From positions 62,001 through 126,000 of the forward strand of contig NZ_JAHFVK010000003.1 of NCBI RefSeq assembly GCF_018599195.1: a stretch of 64,000 nt of DNA, read 5' to 3'. The notes under the pieces were generated by a model. It made no database searches. It saw only the letters and a list, made by a program, of their open reading frames with translations, and was not told the DNA's origin. This DNA is from Croceibacterium selenioxidans (GTDB taxonomy: Bacteria > Pseudomonadota > Alphaproteobacteria > Sphingomonadales > Sphingomonadaceae). Positions 36,335 through 45,018 of this stretch are shown piece after piece. A program made the position numbers and the translations under genes. The number at the start of each line of letters is the position of its first letter. The stretch's first letter is position 1.

Positions 36335-37072
36335 TCAGCGCGCTTTCGCGAAGGGCGAGAAGTCGGTGTCCGTGTCGAACACGTCGACCCCCTCTCGCCG
36401 TTTCAAGAATCCCACTACAACGTAGGTGAAGGGCGTCAGCAGCGCTTCCCAGGCGGTCTTGATCAGCCATTGCGAGAGCACGACCTGCCACAGCTGTTCG
36501 GGCGGCCAGCCCGCTAGTCCATAGAATGCCAACGGATAGAAGATCAGGCTGTCGAGCCCCTGGCCGACGACGGTCGAACCGATCGTTCGGGTCCATAGGA
36601 AGCGGCCGCCGGTCATTACCTTCATCTTGGCGAGGACGAAGCTGTTGGCGAATTCCCCGGCCCAAAAGGCGGTGATCGAAGCCAGCACTATGCGCCACGT
36701 GTTACCGAACACGAACTCGTAGGCCTCCTGCCCCGGCCAGTCGGCAGCGGGTGGCAGGGCCACGACCACGGCGGCCATGAACGCCATGAACAGCAGGGCC
36801 GCAAACCCGGTCCAGATCGCCCGCCGTGCGTTGGCATAACCGTAGACCTCGGTCAGCACGTCGCCGATGATGTAGCTGAAGGGAAAGAACAGCACTCCCG
36901 CACCAAAGGACCACTGCGTCCCGTTCGGCAGAGTGACGAAACTTGGCTTGGAGGCGCCGATCATGTTGGACAGCAGCAGGATCGCGACGAAAGCCGCCAT
37001 GATGTAAGGGAAGTAGCGAAATCGCGCATGGTTGAGCGCTTCGCCTTCAAGCCGTGTCGATACCCCGTCCAT
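36335..37072 (-). CDS. Queuosine precursor transporter (YhhQ/VUT family)
   Basis: A 245-residue inner-membrane protein with about six helices. The family signature segments are FSYIIGDVLTEVYGYANARRAIW and ASITAFWAGEFANSFVLAKMKV. FLWTRTIGSTVVGQGLDSLIFYPLAFYG follows. YhhQ imports preQ0/preQ1 for queuosine synthesis. Together with queF at 19047 it suggests the cell both makes and salvages precursors. Confidence 0.92.
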   Translation of the reverse strand: MDGVSTRLEGEALNHARFRYFPYIMAAFVAILLLSNMIGASKPSFVTLPNGTQWSFGAGVLFFPFSYIIGDVLTEVYGYANARRAIWTGFAALLFMAFMAAVVVALPPAADWPGQEAYEFVFGNTWRIVLASITAFWAGEFANSFVLAKMKVMTGGRFLWTRTIGSTVVGQGLDSLIFYPLAFYGLAGWPPEQLWQVVLSQWLIKTAWEALLTPFTYVVVGFLKRREGVDVFDTDTDFSPFAKAR

Positions 37073-37129
37073 GGCCGGTGACTATCGCGTTTTGCATGTG
37101 TCGCAAAGCGCGCTAAGGCCCGCCGCGAC

Positions 37130-37206
37130 GCGCCCGTAGTTCAACTGGATAGAGCACGAGCCTTCTAAGCTTGGAGTTGCAGGTTCGAGTCCTGCCGGGC
37201 GCGCCA
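37130..37206 (+). tRNA. tRNA-Arg (anticodon TCT)
   Basis: Acceptor GCGCCCG/CGGGCGC, D arm GTTC...GAGC, anticodon stem CGAGC/GCTTG with loop CTTCTAA (anticodon TCT), T arm GCAGG-TTCGAGT-CCTGC, and an encoded GCCA. tRNA-Arg genes are frequent integration sites, but no integrase or repeated 3' end is seen nearby. Confidence 0.96.
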
Positions 37207-37551
37207 TCCCATTCAAAATGAGGTGAGGCGGTCCTGTTACGCACGGGACAGGGACGGTTGGCTGCGCGCGCCTGTCAACCGAGGCAATCCGCGCAACTCC
37301 CACAACTTAGTGTTCGCCATCGCGCGCAGGGAGTTGCTCCCGCGACTGTCTCAATCGAAACCTGATGCGCATTTGCCACAGGGCGGGCGCGAAAGCCCCA
37401 AATTCATCTAATTCGGATTGAAACGAGTTCGCCACTCCACCACGCGGCAAACCAGCAGTGAGCGTCGGTCAAGCGTGCGAGGCATAGGCATGCAGGCAGT
37501 AGCGCATTGCGGGTCAACGTCCGGGAAGTCGGACATGTTGGGGACTGAACT
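37207..37551 (+). other. 345-bp leader/intergenic region before TonB receptor 2
   Basis: No gene is supported here. It holds a 9-bp perfect inverted repeat, GCAACTCCC (37293-37301) with GGGAGTTGC (37329-37337). A small hairpin, GTCCG (37519-37523) with CGGAC (37530-37534), lies just before the receptor start. The repeat may be an operator or part of a structured leader. I could not match a known riboswitch. Confidence 0.4.
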
Positions 37552-40542
37552 GTGAAAATCCAAAGGTATCTGAAGGGAGCCGTCGCTCCCATCGCAATCG
37601 CTGCTGTGCTCATTGCGCAGCAAGCCGTCGCCCAGGAAACGCCCGCAGCGGACGAACAGACCGCTGACGAAGGCGAAGTCATCGTCGTCACCGGTTCGCG
37701 AATCGCGCTTCGGACGACCGATCGTCGTGAGCCCACGATGGTGCTCGGTTCGGACGAACTCGAGAGCCGTGGTTTCACCAATCTCGGTGACGCGCTTAGA
37801 ACGGTGCCGGCGTTTGCTCCGCCTTCGAGCAGCCCGGTCGGCACTCAGGCCGGCAGCTTTGGCGCGGGCCAGACCTTCATCGATTTCTTTGGCCTCGGCT
37901 CGCAGCGCACTCTGACGCTGGTCAACGGCCAGCGCTACGTAAGCTCCAACACCGCTTCCATTTTCGGGCCGGTTGATGCGGGTTCACAGGTCGACCTGAA
38001 TACCCTTCCCACGCTGATGGTCGATCGTATCGAAACGGTCGCCGTCGGCGGTGCGCCGATTTACGGCGCCGACGCGATTGCCGGTACAGTAAACATCATC
38101 CTCAAGAAGGAATTCGACGGGGTTCGCCTCAGCGCGCAGAGCGGGATTTCTTCGCGGGGCGACGCCGAAGAGTTCCGGCTTGGCGCTCTGGCCGGCACGA
38201 CGTTTGGCGGCGGTCGCGGCAAGGTTCTCGCCTCGTTCGAGTTCAACAAGGCGGGCGGTCTCCTCTACACCGATCGCGAAATCACCAGGAGTGGCCGGTT
38301 CTATGTGGCCCGCAATGATCCCAATTTCCCGTTCAACAATCAGCTGATTGAAGATCGCCGCATTCCCATCTTGAGCGAATTTGGCGCCCCGACGTATGTG
38401 GATATCGTGCCTGGCGATCTTGCCGCTCTCGGTGCTCCCGGTGAGAACTATGGCTTTCTTGACGCGCAGGGGAACACGCTGGTGTTCAACCGCAACGGTG
38501 ACCTGGTGCCGCTCGATTTCGGCGAGCGTCACGGCCTCACCAACTCCGCCGGCGGCGACGGCTTCAGTCTCGTTCCGCTGACGAACCTGCAGACCCCGTC
38601 GGAGCGCTACCTCGGATACGCGCGGGGCAGCTACGAACTCACCGATTCCGTCGAAGCCTTCGCCGAGTTCTCCTACGCCAATTCAAAGGGAACCGAACTC
38701 CGCGCACAGCCGGTCTACAACACCTGGTTGTTCGGCGACGCCGGGGATCCGGACGGCAACCTGATCATTCCGCTCTCGAATCCCTTCCTTAGCGACGCTG
38801 CGCGGGCGACCATCGCCTCGCAACTTCCGGCGGGTCAGGACTTCTTCTATCTGGGACGCGCCAATACCGACCTGGTTTCGGGTCGCGGCAGCACCACCGT
38901 CGAACTCTACCGCATCGTAGCGGGCTTCGAAGGCGATTTCGCTGTGGGAGACCGTAACTTCGACTGGTCGCTCATCGGAAACTACGGCCGTTCGAGGACC
39001 AAGGGCTCGAGCCGCGAACTGGTTCAGGAAAACTTCGAAAACGCCCTTGCGGGCTGCACCGGCACAAGCTCGCCGATCGCGACCGTGAGCTCGACTTGCG
39101 TCCCGTTCAATCCGTTCGGGCACCAGAATGGTCCGGAAGTCGCCGATTACATCACGACTATCGCCCATCCGATCGCCACCAACACCCAGATGGTCGTCAC
39201 CGCCGACGTGACCGGCGGCCTCTTCGACATCTGGGGCGGCGAAGTCAGCTTCGCACTTGGCTACGAACATCGCGAGGAGAAGGCCGATTTCGATCCGGGC
39301 GAGTTCTTCTACGGGGTTGCCGATCCTAACGATCCCACAGCACCCCGCGGACAGTACGGCCGCTCGATTCCGATCGATCCCGTCTTTGGCAAGTTCCACA
39401 CCAACGAAGGGTTCGGCGAGCTGCTGATTCCAGTCGTGTCGCCGGACATGAACATTCCGTTCGTCGATACCTTGGAGCTCAACGGCGCTGCCCGCTATGT
39501 CGATCATTCGCTTACGGGCGGTGACCTGACTTGGACCGCCGGTGGCCGTTGGAAGCCGATCGAGGATTTCGGATTCCGCGGTAACTTTACGCGGTCGATC
39601 CGATCGCCGGCGATCACGGAACTGTTCAATCCGACCAGCCCCATCTTCACCACGGCGGACGACCCCTGCGACTCGCGCTTTATCGGTCAAGGGCCCAATC
39701 CGGCCAACCGGGCGGCAAACTGCGCAGCAGCCGGCCTGCCGGCCAACTTTGCTTCGAACATCGTAGACCTCACATCCAGAGGCTCGCTTTCGGGCAACAT
39801 CGGCCTCGAAAACGAAAAGGCGGACAGCTGGACGGTCGGCGCCATCATCACTCCTCGTTTTGCACCGGGCCTGTCGCTATCGGTCGATTGGGTGGACATC
39901 GCGCTGAAGAACGCAATTCTGAGTCTCGATGCCGACCAGACGATGCAAGCCTGCTATGACGCCGTCGATTTCCCGAGCCCGGCTTGCGATCAGATTGATC
40001 GCGACTCCGACGGGCAGGTGGAGTTTATCCGCACCGGCTATGTAAACGCCGCGTCGTATGACTACTCCGGCCTGGTCGCCGAACTGGATTGGCGAGTTGC
40101 GACCCCGTTCCTGGGTTCCCAGAGCCAGGTCCTGTTTAGCGGCAGCTATCAGTACATCGACAAGCTCGAACAGCGCGTCGGAGCGGGCGACCTCACGACG
40201 CTCCGCGGCCTGATCGGCTACTCGAAGCACAAGGGCACCGCCAGCGTCTCGTACGCCAACGGTCCGTTCGGCGGGTTTGTCCAGGTGCAGTACTTCGGCA
40301 AGGCCGTGGTTGATCCCGACGCCCAACCGACTGCCTACGAGTACTTCACTCGTGGTGATGTCGCGTTCGTCCACGCGTCGGTCAATTACACGTTCGACGA
40401 CCAGCTGACGCTGCGGTTCAACATCGACAACCTGTTCGACACCAAGGCTCCGTTCCCGACCCCGGCGGGCGGCGGTGTCTCGACCTATTACAGCGGAGTC
40501 ATGGGCCGTTACTTCAAGGTTGGCGCTGTTGTTAACTTCTAA
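37552..40542 (+). CDS. TonB-dependent outer-membrane receptor (996 aa)
   Basis: The GTG at 37552 begins a signal peptide (MKIQRYLKGAVAPIAIAAVLIAQQAVAQ). Then come a TonB box (EGEVIVVTGSRI), a plug (GSQRTLTLVNGQRYVSS, VGGAPIYGADAIAGTVNIILK) and a ~780-residue barrel, with the N-L-F-D motif and a terminal aromatic (VVNF). The VTGSRI box and the plug type are common among sphingomonad and Xanthomonas receptors for large nutrients, such as glycans or peptides. The substrate is not evident. It shows little similarity to the first receptor beyond the family. Confidence 0.93.
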   Translation: MKIQRYLKGAVAPIAIAAVLIAQQAVAQETPAADEQTADEGEVIVVTGSRIALRTTDRREPTMVLGSDELESRGFTNLGDALRTVPAFAPPSSSPVGTQAGSFGAGQTFIDFFGLGSQRTLTLVNGQRYVSSNTASIFGPVDAGSQVDLNTLPTLMVDRIETVAVGGAPIYGADAIAGTVNIILKKEFDGVRLSAQSGISSRGDAEEFRLGALAGTTFGGGRGKVLASFEFNKAGGLLYTDREITRSGRFYVARNDPNFPFNNQLIEDRRIPILSEFGAPTYVDIVPGDLAALGAPGENYGFLDAQGNTLVFNRNGDLVPLDFGERHGLTNSAGGDGFSLVPLTNLQTPSERYLGYARGSYELTDSVEAFAEFSYANSKGTELRAQPVYNTWLFGDAGDPDGNLIIPLSNPFLSDAARATIASQLPAGQDFFYLGRANTDLVSGRGSTTVELYRIVAGFEGDFAVGDRNFDWSLIGNYGRSRTKGSSRELVQENFENALAGCTGTSSPIATVSSTCVPFNPFGHQNGPEVADYITTIAHPIATNTQMVVTADVTGGLFDIWGGEVSFALGYEHREEKADFDPGEFFYGVADPNDPTAPRGQYGRSIPIDPVFGKFHTNEGFGELLIPVVSPDMNIPFVDTLELNGAARYVDHSLTGGDLTWTAGGRWKPIEDFGFRGNFTRSIRSPAITELFNPTSPIFTTADDPCDSRFIGQGPNPANRAANCAAAGLPANFASNIVDLTSRGSLSGNIGLENEKADSWTVGAIITPRFAPGLSLSVDWVDIALKNAILSLDADQTMQACYDAVDFPSPACDQIDRDSDGQVEFIRTGYVNAASYDYSGLVAELDWRVATPFLGSQSQVLFSGSYQYIDKLEQRVGAGDLTTLRGLIGYSKHKGTASVSYANGPFGGFVQVQYFGKAVVDPDAQPTAYEYFTRGDVAFVHASVNYTFDDQLTLRFNIDNLFDTKAPFPTPAGGGVSTYYSGVMGRYFKVGAVVNF

Positions 40543-40571
40543 ACCCTGAAGAACGATCAACTCAGAATGTG

Positions 40572-40604
40572 GAAACGGCGGGCGAAAGTCCGCCGTTTCT
40601 TTTT
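40572..40604 (+). terminator. Rho-independent terminator of TonB receptor 2
   Basis: GAAACGGCGG (40572-40581) pairs perfectly with CCGCCGTTTC (40590-40599), followed by TTTTT (40600-40604). It lies 29 bp after the receptor stop. Confidence 0.92.
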
Positions 40605-40690
40605 GGACCCGCTCCTGGATCATTGCGACGCGCTTGCCATTCGACTGACGGCGGAGCAGGGTTCCCAGGCAATTCGGCCGGAGGTGCGGC

Positions 40691-41089
40691 ATGAAGATAG
40701 CGCAGGCCCTGGCCGCTCTTGCCTTAACGAGCGGCCTCGCAGCTCACGCCCAAGCGCCAACCGCGCCTGTGGAGACCGATGAGATCGTCGTTCATAGACA
40801 GCGCTTGAGCGCGACCAACCTCGCCAACACCACCTTGATCATGGAACGTCGGGACTATCGGGTCAGGATAGAAATGGACGCGGACGGCACGTTCCGCAGC
40901 TCCTTGAACGGCCTCTTTTCAGATGTGGGCAGGTGGCGCATCGAAGGCGAGCGGGTTTGCTTCGATGGAACTTACCGAGAAAGCTATTGCTCCTCGGCGC
41001 TCGTTGGCAAACGGCCGGGTGATTCCTGGGACGGCGTATCCGGCCTGGATGGAAAGCGATACAAAGTGCGGCTGGTCGTCGGAACCTAG
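40691..41089 (+). CDS. Small secreted protein of unknown function
   Basis: A 132-residue protein with a signal peptide (to about residue 21, AHAQA). The mature part holds IVVHRQRLSATN, RRDYRVRIEMDADGTFRSSLNGLFSDVGRWRIEGERVCFDGTYRESYCSS, a strand-rich pattern with two cysteines that could form a disulfide. A GGAGG site lies seven bases before the ATG. It follows the second receptor and its terminator, so it has its own transcript. Confidence 0.75.
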   Translation: MKIAQALAALALTSGLAAHAQAPTAPVETDEIVVHRQRLSATNLANTTLIMERRDYRVRIEMDADGTFRSSLNGLFSDVGRWRIEGERVCFDGTYRESYCSSALVGKRPGDSWDGVSGLDGKRYKVRLVVGT

Positions 41090-41211
41090 TAGTCTGGCCG
41101 GGACACCTGAGAGAAAGTCCGGCTCCGCAGCAGGGTGCTATCCATATCCTTCAACAAAGTTCGATCTGGCGCAGCCGACGGCGCTTCACGTCCGCGTCCC
41201 GTTAGCTGTCG

Positions 41212-41385
41212 CTATGCAACGGCCTGGACACCGCGAATGGCAAGAGTTTCCGCCCAGAGCAGGCGATAGCGGCGCGCCAATTCGATGTAGCGCTCGCGAA
41301 TGTCAGGGAGCTTGGCGGCCGCTGCGAGACGGTAGTACCGGTCGACCCGGCGTTCCAGGTGTTCAAGACTCCGTTTCCATCGCAT
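41212..41385 (-). CDS. Small basic helical protein, unknown
   Basis: A 57-residue protein rich in Arg, Leu, Tyr (MRWKRSLEHLERRVDRYY...ELARRYRLLW), probably one amphipathic helix pair. The ATG at 41385 has AAAGGCG five bases before it; an ATG at 41400 would add five residues. The open frame to 41595 overlaps the flavoprotein gene. It has no known domain. The strong helical periodicity suggests real coding. Confidence 0.55.
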   Translation of the reverse strand: MRWKRSLEHLERRVDRYYRLAAAAKLPDIRERYIELARRYRLLWAETLAIRGVQAVA

Positions 41386-41497
41386 ATTTTCGCCTTTCAT
41401 CGTGTCGGTCGATCGATGGCTATTGCGCCATGGTGGCAACAATGCGGCACGAAATGAACGACTTGCGGCAGCCCCGCCACGGTTCGGCGCTTCGATC

Positions 41498-42673
41498 TCA
41501 CACGGCCTGTGCCGCCGCCCACCCGCTGGCCCAGGCCCATTGGAAATTGTAGCCGCCAAGCCAACCGGTGACGTCCACGGCCTCGCCAATGGCATAGAGG
41601 CCGGGGACGCGCTTGGCTTCCATCGTTTTCGACGAAAGCTCGGCAGTGCTGATCCCCCCGGCAGTCACTTCAGCCTTGGCGAAGCCTTCGCTGCCGTTCG
41701 GCCGGAACGGCCAGTTGGCGAGTTGGGTTTCCCCGTCGCGCAAGGCTGCGTCGGAGAGGTTGGCGAGCGGTCCTTCGAGCTTGAGCCGGTCGTTAAGGGC
41801 ATCGGCCAGTCTGTCCGGAAGCCTGGCCCGGAGGGCATTGCGCAAGGTCGAGCGCGGGTTTTGATGCTTGGTTTCGACCAACCATCCCGTGCCGGCATTC
41901 GGCAAGAAATCGATCTCGATCGTGTTGCCGCGACGCCAATAGGAGGAGACCTGGAGGATCGCTGGGCCCGAGAGGCCGCGGTGCGTGAACAGGGCGGCCT
42001 CCCGGAACGAGGCCGGTCCGCAGCGGGCGATCACTTCGGTGGCTACACCGGACAACTCTCGGAACAGCACGTCCTCGCCGCTCAGAGTCAGGGGGACCAG
42101 GGCAGGGCGGGGTTCGACGACCTTGAGGCCGAACTGACGCGCAAGCTCGTAGGCATAGGCAGTCGCCCCGATCTTGGGGATCGAAGGCCCGCCGGTGGCG
42201 AGTACCAGCGAAGGCGCCTGGGCTACGTGCCGATCGGTCGTGACGGAGAAGCGGCCGCCTTCATGCCGGACTTGTCGAACGGTCTCGCCACAGGAGAGCG
42301 TGAAATTTCCCGTCGCGCACTCGGCCAGAAGCAGGTCGACGATCTGTTGCGCCGATCCGTCGCAGAAGAGCTGCCCCAGCGTTTTCTCATGCCAGGCGAT
42401 GCCGTGGCGTTCGACGAGGGACAGGAAATCTTGTGGAGTGTAGCGGCTGAGCGCCGATTTCGCGAAGTGCGGGTTGGCCGAGAGAAAACGCTCCGGCACG
42501 GTGTGCAGGTTGGTGAAGTTGCACCGGCCACCACCGGAAATCAGGATCTTCTTGCCCGGCTTCTCGGCATGTTCGATTACGAGCACGCGACGACCTCGTT
42601 GGCTCGCCTGGCCAGCGCACATCAAGCCAGCCGCGCCAGCGCCGAGGATGATTACGTCATAGTTGTTGTTCAT
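41498..42673 (-). CDS. BaiN/HI0933-family flavoprotein
   Basis: A 391-residue NAD(P)/FAD-dependent oxidoreductase. The FAD motif is VIILGAGAAGLMCAGQA, followed by the family's SGGGRCNFTN. The C-terminus has LYAIGEAVDVTGWLGGYNFQWAWASGWAAA. These are characteristic of the HI0933/BaiN group. Family members are poorly characterised; BaiN itself reduces bile-acid intermediates, which is not implied here. Confidence 0.92.
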   Translation of the reverse strand: MNNNYDVIILGAGAAGLMCAGQASQRGRRVLVIEHAEKPGKKILISGGGRCNFTNLHTVPERFLSANPHFAKSALSRYTPQDFLSLVERHGIAWHEKTLGQLFCDGSAQQIVDLLLAECATGNFTLSCGETVRQVRHEGGRFSVTTDRHVAQAPSLVLATGGPSIPKIGATAYAYELARQFGLKVVEPRPALVPLTLSGEDVLFRELSGVATEVIARCGPASFREAALFTHRGLSGPAILQVSSYWRRGNTIEIDFLPNAGTGWLVETKHQNPRSTLRNALRARLPDRLADALNDRLKLEGPLANLSDAALRDGETQLANWPFRPNGSEGFAKAEVTAGGISTAELSSKTMEAKRVPGLYAIGEAVDVTGWLGGYNFQWAWASGWAAAQAV

Positions 42674-42761
42674 GTGGGGCCGTCCAGCAGCGGCGCTCTA
42701 GCGTTCGCCGCGGCCGGGAGCCAGCCATTCCGGAATTCCTGCAACTGCAGATGAGACGCAG

Positions 42762-43895
42762 TCAGCTTTCGGGCTGCTCGTGGTGCATCACCGGCATGAC
42801 TTCGGGATAAGGCATCACCAGCGATCCATCCGGAGCGGCGGTGAAGCTGGTCTGCGTGGGATAAGCGAAGCGGATATCGCGCTCGCGCAGCTTGGCCAGC
42901 ACGGCCAACGCCACCTTCTGCAGCCCGGCATGGGCTTCGAGAACATCATTCGTGCTGATCTCGAAGATGAAGTCGTAGTCGATCGAGCTTGGCCCGAAAG
43001 CCCGCAAACCGGCGCGAACGAAGCGATACCCTAGCGTGTCGACTTCGGCCCGGAGCAGGGAAGGGATGGTCTGCAGGTCCTCGTAAGGAGTCTGGTGGAT
43101 CACGCTGATCGGTAGCTGGAACCGATAGACCTCGCGACCCGTGAAATTGGTCACTTCCTGCGCCAGCAGCTGGGTATTGCCGATGATGCGCATGTCTCCT
43201 GCCAGCGAGCGGATACGCGTCGACTTGAGGCCGATGCGCTGGACTACTCCCGTGACCGGCCCCTCCTTGCCCTGATAGGTAATGGTGTCGCCGACGCAAA
43301 AGGGCTTGTCGAAGATGATGGAGAGCGCGGCGAACAGATCGGAAAAAATACCCTGCGCGGCGAGGCCGATGGCGATACCGCCGATGCCTAGCCCGGCAAC
43401 GAGGCCGGTGACATTCGCGCCAAGGTTGTCGAGGATGACGATTATGGCGATCGCGAAGACGACAACCGAGACCAATAGGCGAATGATGCCCATGGCACTG
43501 GCCATGCTGTTCGGATCGCCTTCAAGGTTGCTCGTTCGGTGCGTGATAATTCCGAGGATCAGCGCTCGCGCCCAACTCGCCACCTGTAGCGCCACAGCGA
43601 CCGTGAACGCGAAGGCGATGGTCTTGGCGACGTCCTGCGGCGGATGCAGGTAGCCTTGGACCATCCGCAGTGAGACGGCGATGAGGAACCACAAGCGGGT
43701 CTTGCGTACGACGCTGACGAATACTTCGGTCAGGCCGTTCTGCGCGCCGAGCTTTTTGACCGCGCGTAACACCAGCGCCTTGATGCCGTAGAGCAGGGCG
43801 ACGACCGCGGCCGCAATCGTGAGCGCGATGGCGATTTCGATCAGGTTGTTGACCGCCCAGTCAAGGACGGGCTTGCGCCAAAGGTCGATCTTCAC
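42762..43895 (-). CDS. MscS-type mechanosensitive channel (second copy)
   Basis: A 377-residue inner-membrane protein with N-terminal helices (LIEIAIALTIAAAVVALLYGI). The MscS pore region is VTGLVAGLGIGGIAIGLAAQGIFSDLFAALSIIFDKPFCVGD, with regularly spaced glycines and alanines. A beta-domain and C-terminal part follow. It starts at GTG 43895 in a 4-base overlap with the stop of the GST gene, so the two are likely co-expressed. It differs clearly from the MscS protein at 14625. Confidence 0.9.
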   Translation of the reverse strand: MKIDLWRKPVLDWAVNNLIEIAIALTIAAAVVALLYGIKALVLRAVKKLGAQNGLTEVFVSVVRKTRLWFLIAVSLRMVQGYLHPPQDVAKTIAFAFTVAVALQVASWARALILGIITHRTSNLEGDPNSMASAMGIIRLLVSVVVFAIAIIVILDNLGANVTGLVAGLGIGGIAIGLAAQGIFSDLFAALSIIFDKPFCVGDTITYQGKEGPVTGVVQRIGLKSTRIRSLAGDMRIIGNTQLLAQEVTNFTGREVYRFQLPISVIHQTPYEDLQTIPSLLRAEVDTLGYRFVRAGLRAFGPSSIDYDFIFEISTNDVLEAHAGLQKVALAVLAKLRERDIRFAYPTQTSFTAAPDGSLVMPYPEVMPVMHHEQPES

Positions 43896-44737
43896 GCGCC
43901 TGCCGCCTCACCTTTCAGTCGCGCCGTTTCGGCCGCGGTGGATTGGGGACCGGTGTTGCGCTTGTTCAAGCCATTGGCCTGTGGATCGCGAACAAAAGGT
44001 TCGGGGTCATTCTCACGCCGGGGCAAGCCGAACAGGGGCGACATTCCGGGGTGTCGCCCGAGCCCGCCGTACAGGTCGAACCCGCGATCTATCCAATCGC
44101 GCAGTGGATCGTCCTCCGGCAAGGCGGGGATGTCGGCGACTGAAGCAAGGAAGAGGAATACGGCGAGCAGACGGTAATCGACGTAGTTGGGGCTCTCCCC
44201 GCCGAACCATTGATATTCGCGCAGCGTGTTGCGCATCAGCTCAAGCTTTGGCGGAATCTGCGGGAGCCGATCCTCGCGGCCGACGATGATGTCTTCGATC
44301 CTCTGACCGCCAAACATCCGTTCGCGCGATTCTGTCACGTAGTCATGATCCTGCGGCAGCGAGCGGTCGCGGTACTGCTTGAGATAGCAGGTCATCCACG
44401 GACCGATCGCGGTTTGCCAAAGCCACTGTTCGAGCATTTGCCCGCAGACCTTGACCGACGGATCGCCGATAAGCGTCGGACGGTCGGGATATTTCTCGTC
44501 GAGATATTCGGCGATCAGCCAGCTATCGAGCACCCACTGGCCATCGTCGACGATGGCTGGCAGGCGCTCGGTCTTACCGCCTGTCCTCTCGGGGATTCCG
44601 GTGAAGCCACCGGGGACGACGTCCATCTCGAATCCCTTGTGGGCGATGGCATACTTGGTCGCCCAAACGAACGGGCTGATGGTCGCTCCGCTGGCCAGCT
44701 GGAGATCGTAAAGGGTGATCCTGTTATCCTTCGCCAA
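43892..44737 (-). CDS. LigE-like beta-etherase-type glutathione S-transferase
   Basis: A 281-residue GST. The N-terminal thioredoxin-like domain (ITLYDLQLASGATISPFVWATKYAIAHKGF, VPGGFTGI, IVDDGQWVLDSWLIAEYLDEKYPDRP) resembles LigE/LigP of Sphingobium, from memory. Those enzymes cleave beta-aryl ether bonds of lignin model compounds with glutathione. The DDPLRDWIDRGFDLYGGLGRHPGM segment is also like LigE. The length equals the family's. Whether it cleaves lignin ethers here is not shown; other lig genes are absent from this window. Confidence 0.8.
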   Translation of the reverse strand: MAKDNRITLYDLQLASGATISPFVWATKYAIAHKGFEMDVVPGGFTGIPERTGGKTERLPAIVDDGQWVLDSWLIAEYLDEKYPDRPTLIGDPSVKVCGQMLEQWLWQTAIGPWMTCYLKQYRDRSLPQDHDYVTESRERMFGGQRIEDIIVGREDRLPQIPPKLELMRNTLREYQWFGGESPNYVDYRLLAVFLFLASVADIPALPEDDPLRDWIDRGFDLYGGLGRHPGMSPLFGLPRRENDPEPFVRDPQANGLNKRNTGPQSTAAETARLKGEAAGA

Positions 44738-44892
44738 CGTACTACTCCCGAACGACGAGCCTTTTGACCGACTTTAGGCAGGCAAATCCTAACGCGCCAG
44801 TCACCGTTTCCTGTCGGATTTATTGACAGTCTGGAACGTCGACGAACATGCGTTAACCATTGAAATTCGCAGAAAAGCTCAGTTTGCATGGG

Positions 44893-44909
44893 TTGGCATG
44901 GCACGTGCA
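44893..44909 (+). promoter_or_regulatory. Sigma-54-like promoter facing a long hairpin
   Basis: TTGGCATG-GCAC-GTGCA, with GG (44895-44896) and GC (44907-44908) ten bases apart. Its -24 half is identical to that of the psp operon. The -12 half (GTGCA) is weaker. Transcription would start near 44920 and run into the hairpin at 44932-44996. No plus-strand gene follows. Confidence 0.4.
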
Positions 44910-44919
44910 AAGTACAAGA

Positions 44920-45001
44920 CACCCAACCAAGTCTTCGAACGAGGCGGGGCCGCCCATTGGTCCCCAACCGGTCTCCCGGTCCCGCCTCCCCGAAGATTTC
45001 T
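44920..45001 (+). ncRNA. Candidate hairpin small RNA
   Basis: TCTTCG (44932-44937) pairs with CGAAGA (44991-44996). Further in, GAGGCGGGGCC (44941-44951) pairs with GGTCCCGCCTC (44978-44988) with one G-U pair. The loop holds a small TTGG/CCAA stem. TTTCTCCC follows. A sigma-54-like promoter lies just upstream. It ends close to the stop of the convergent repeat-protein gene, so the hairpin might instead be that gene's terminator. Confidence 0.4.
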
Positions 45002-45018
45002 CCCAAACTAATTAGATC

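Noticed and set aside
37130-37551. Integration site at tRNA-Arg
   Set aside because: No integrase, no repeated tRNA 3' end and no shift in composition were seen nearby.
44823-45011. 62-residue open frame in the gap after the LigE-like gene
   Set aside because: It begins at TTG within a possible -35 box, has no ribosome site and runs through the hairpin; a non-coding reading is better.
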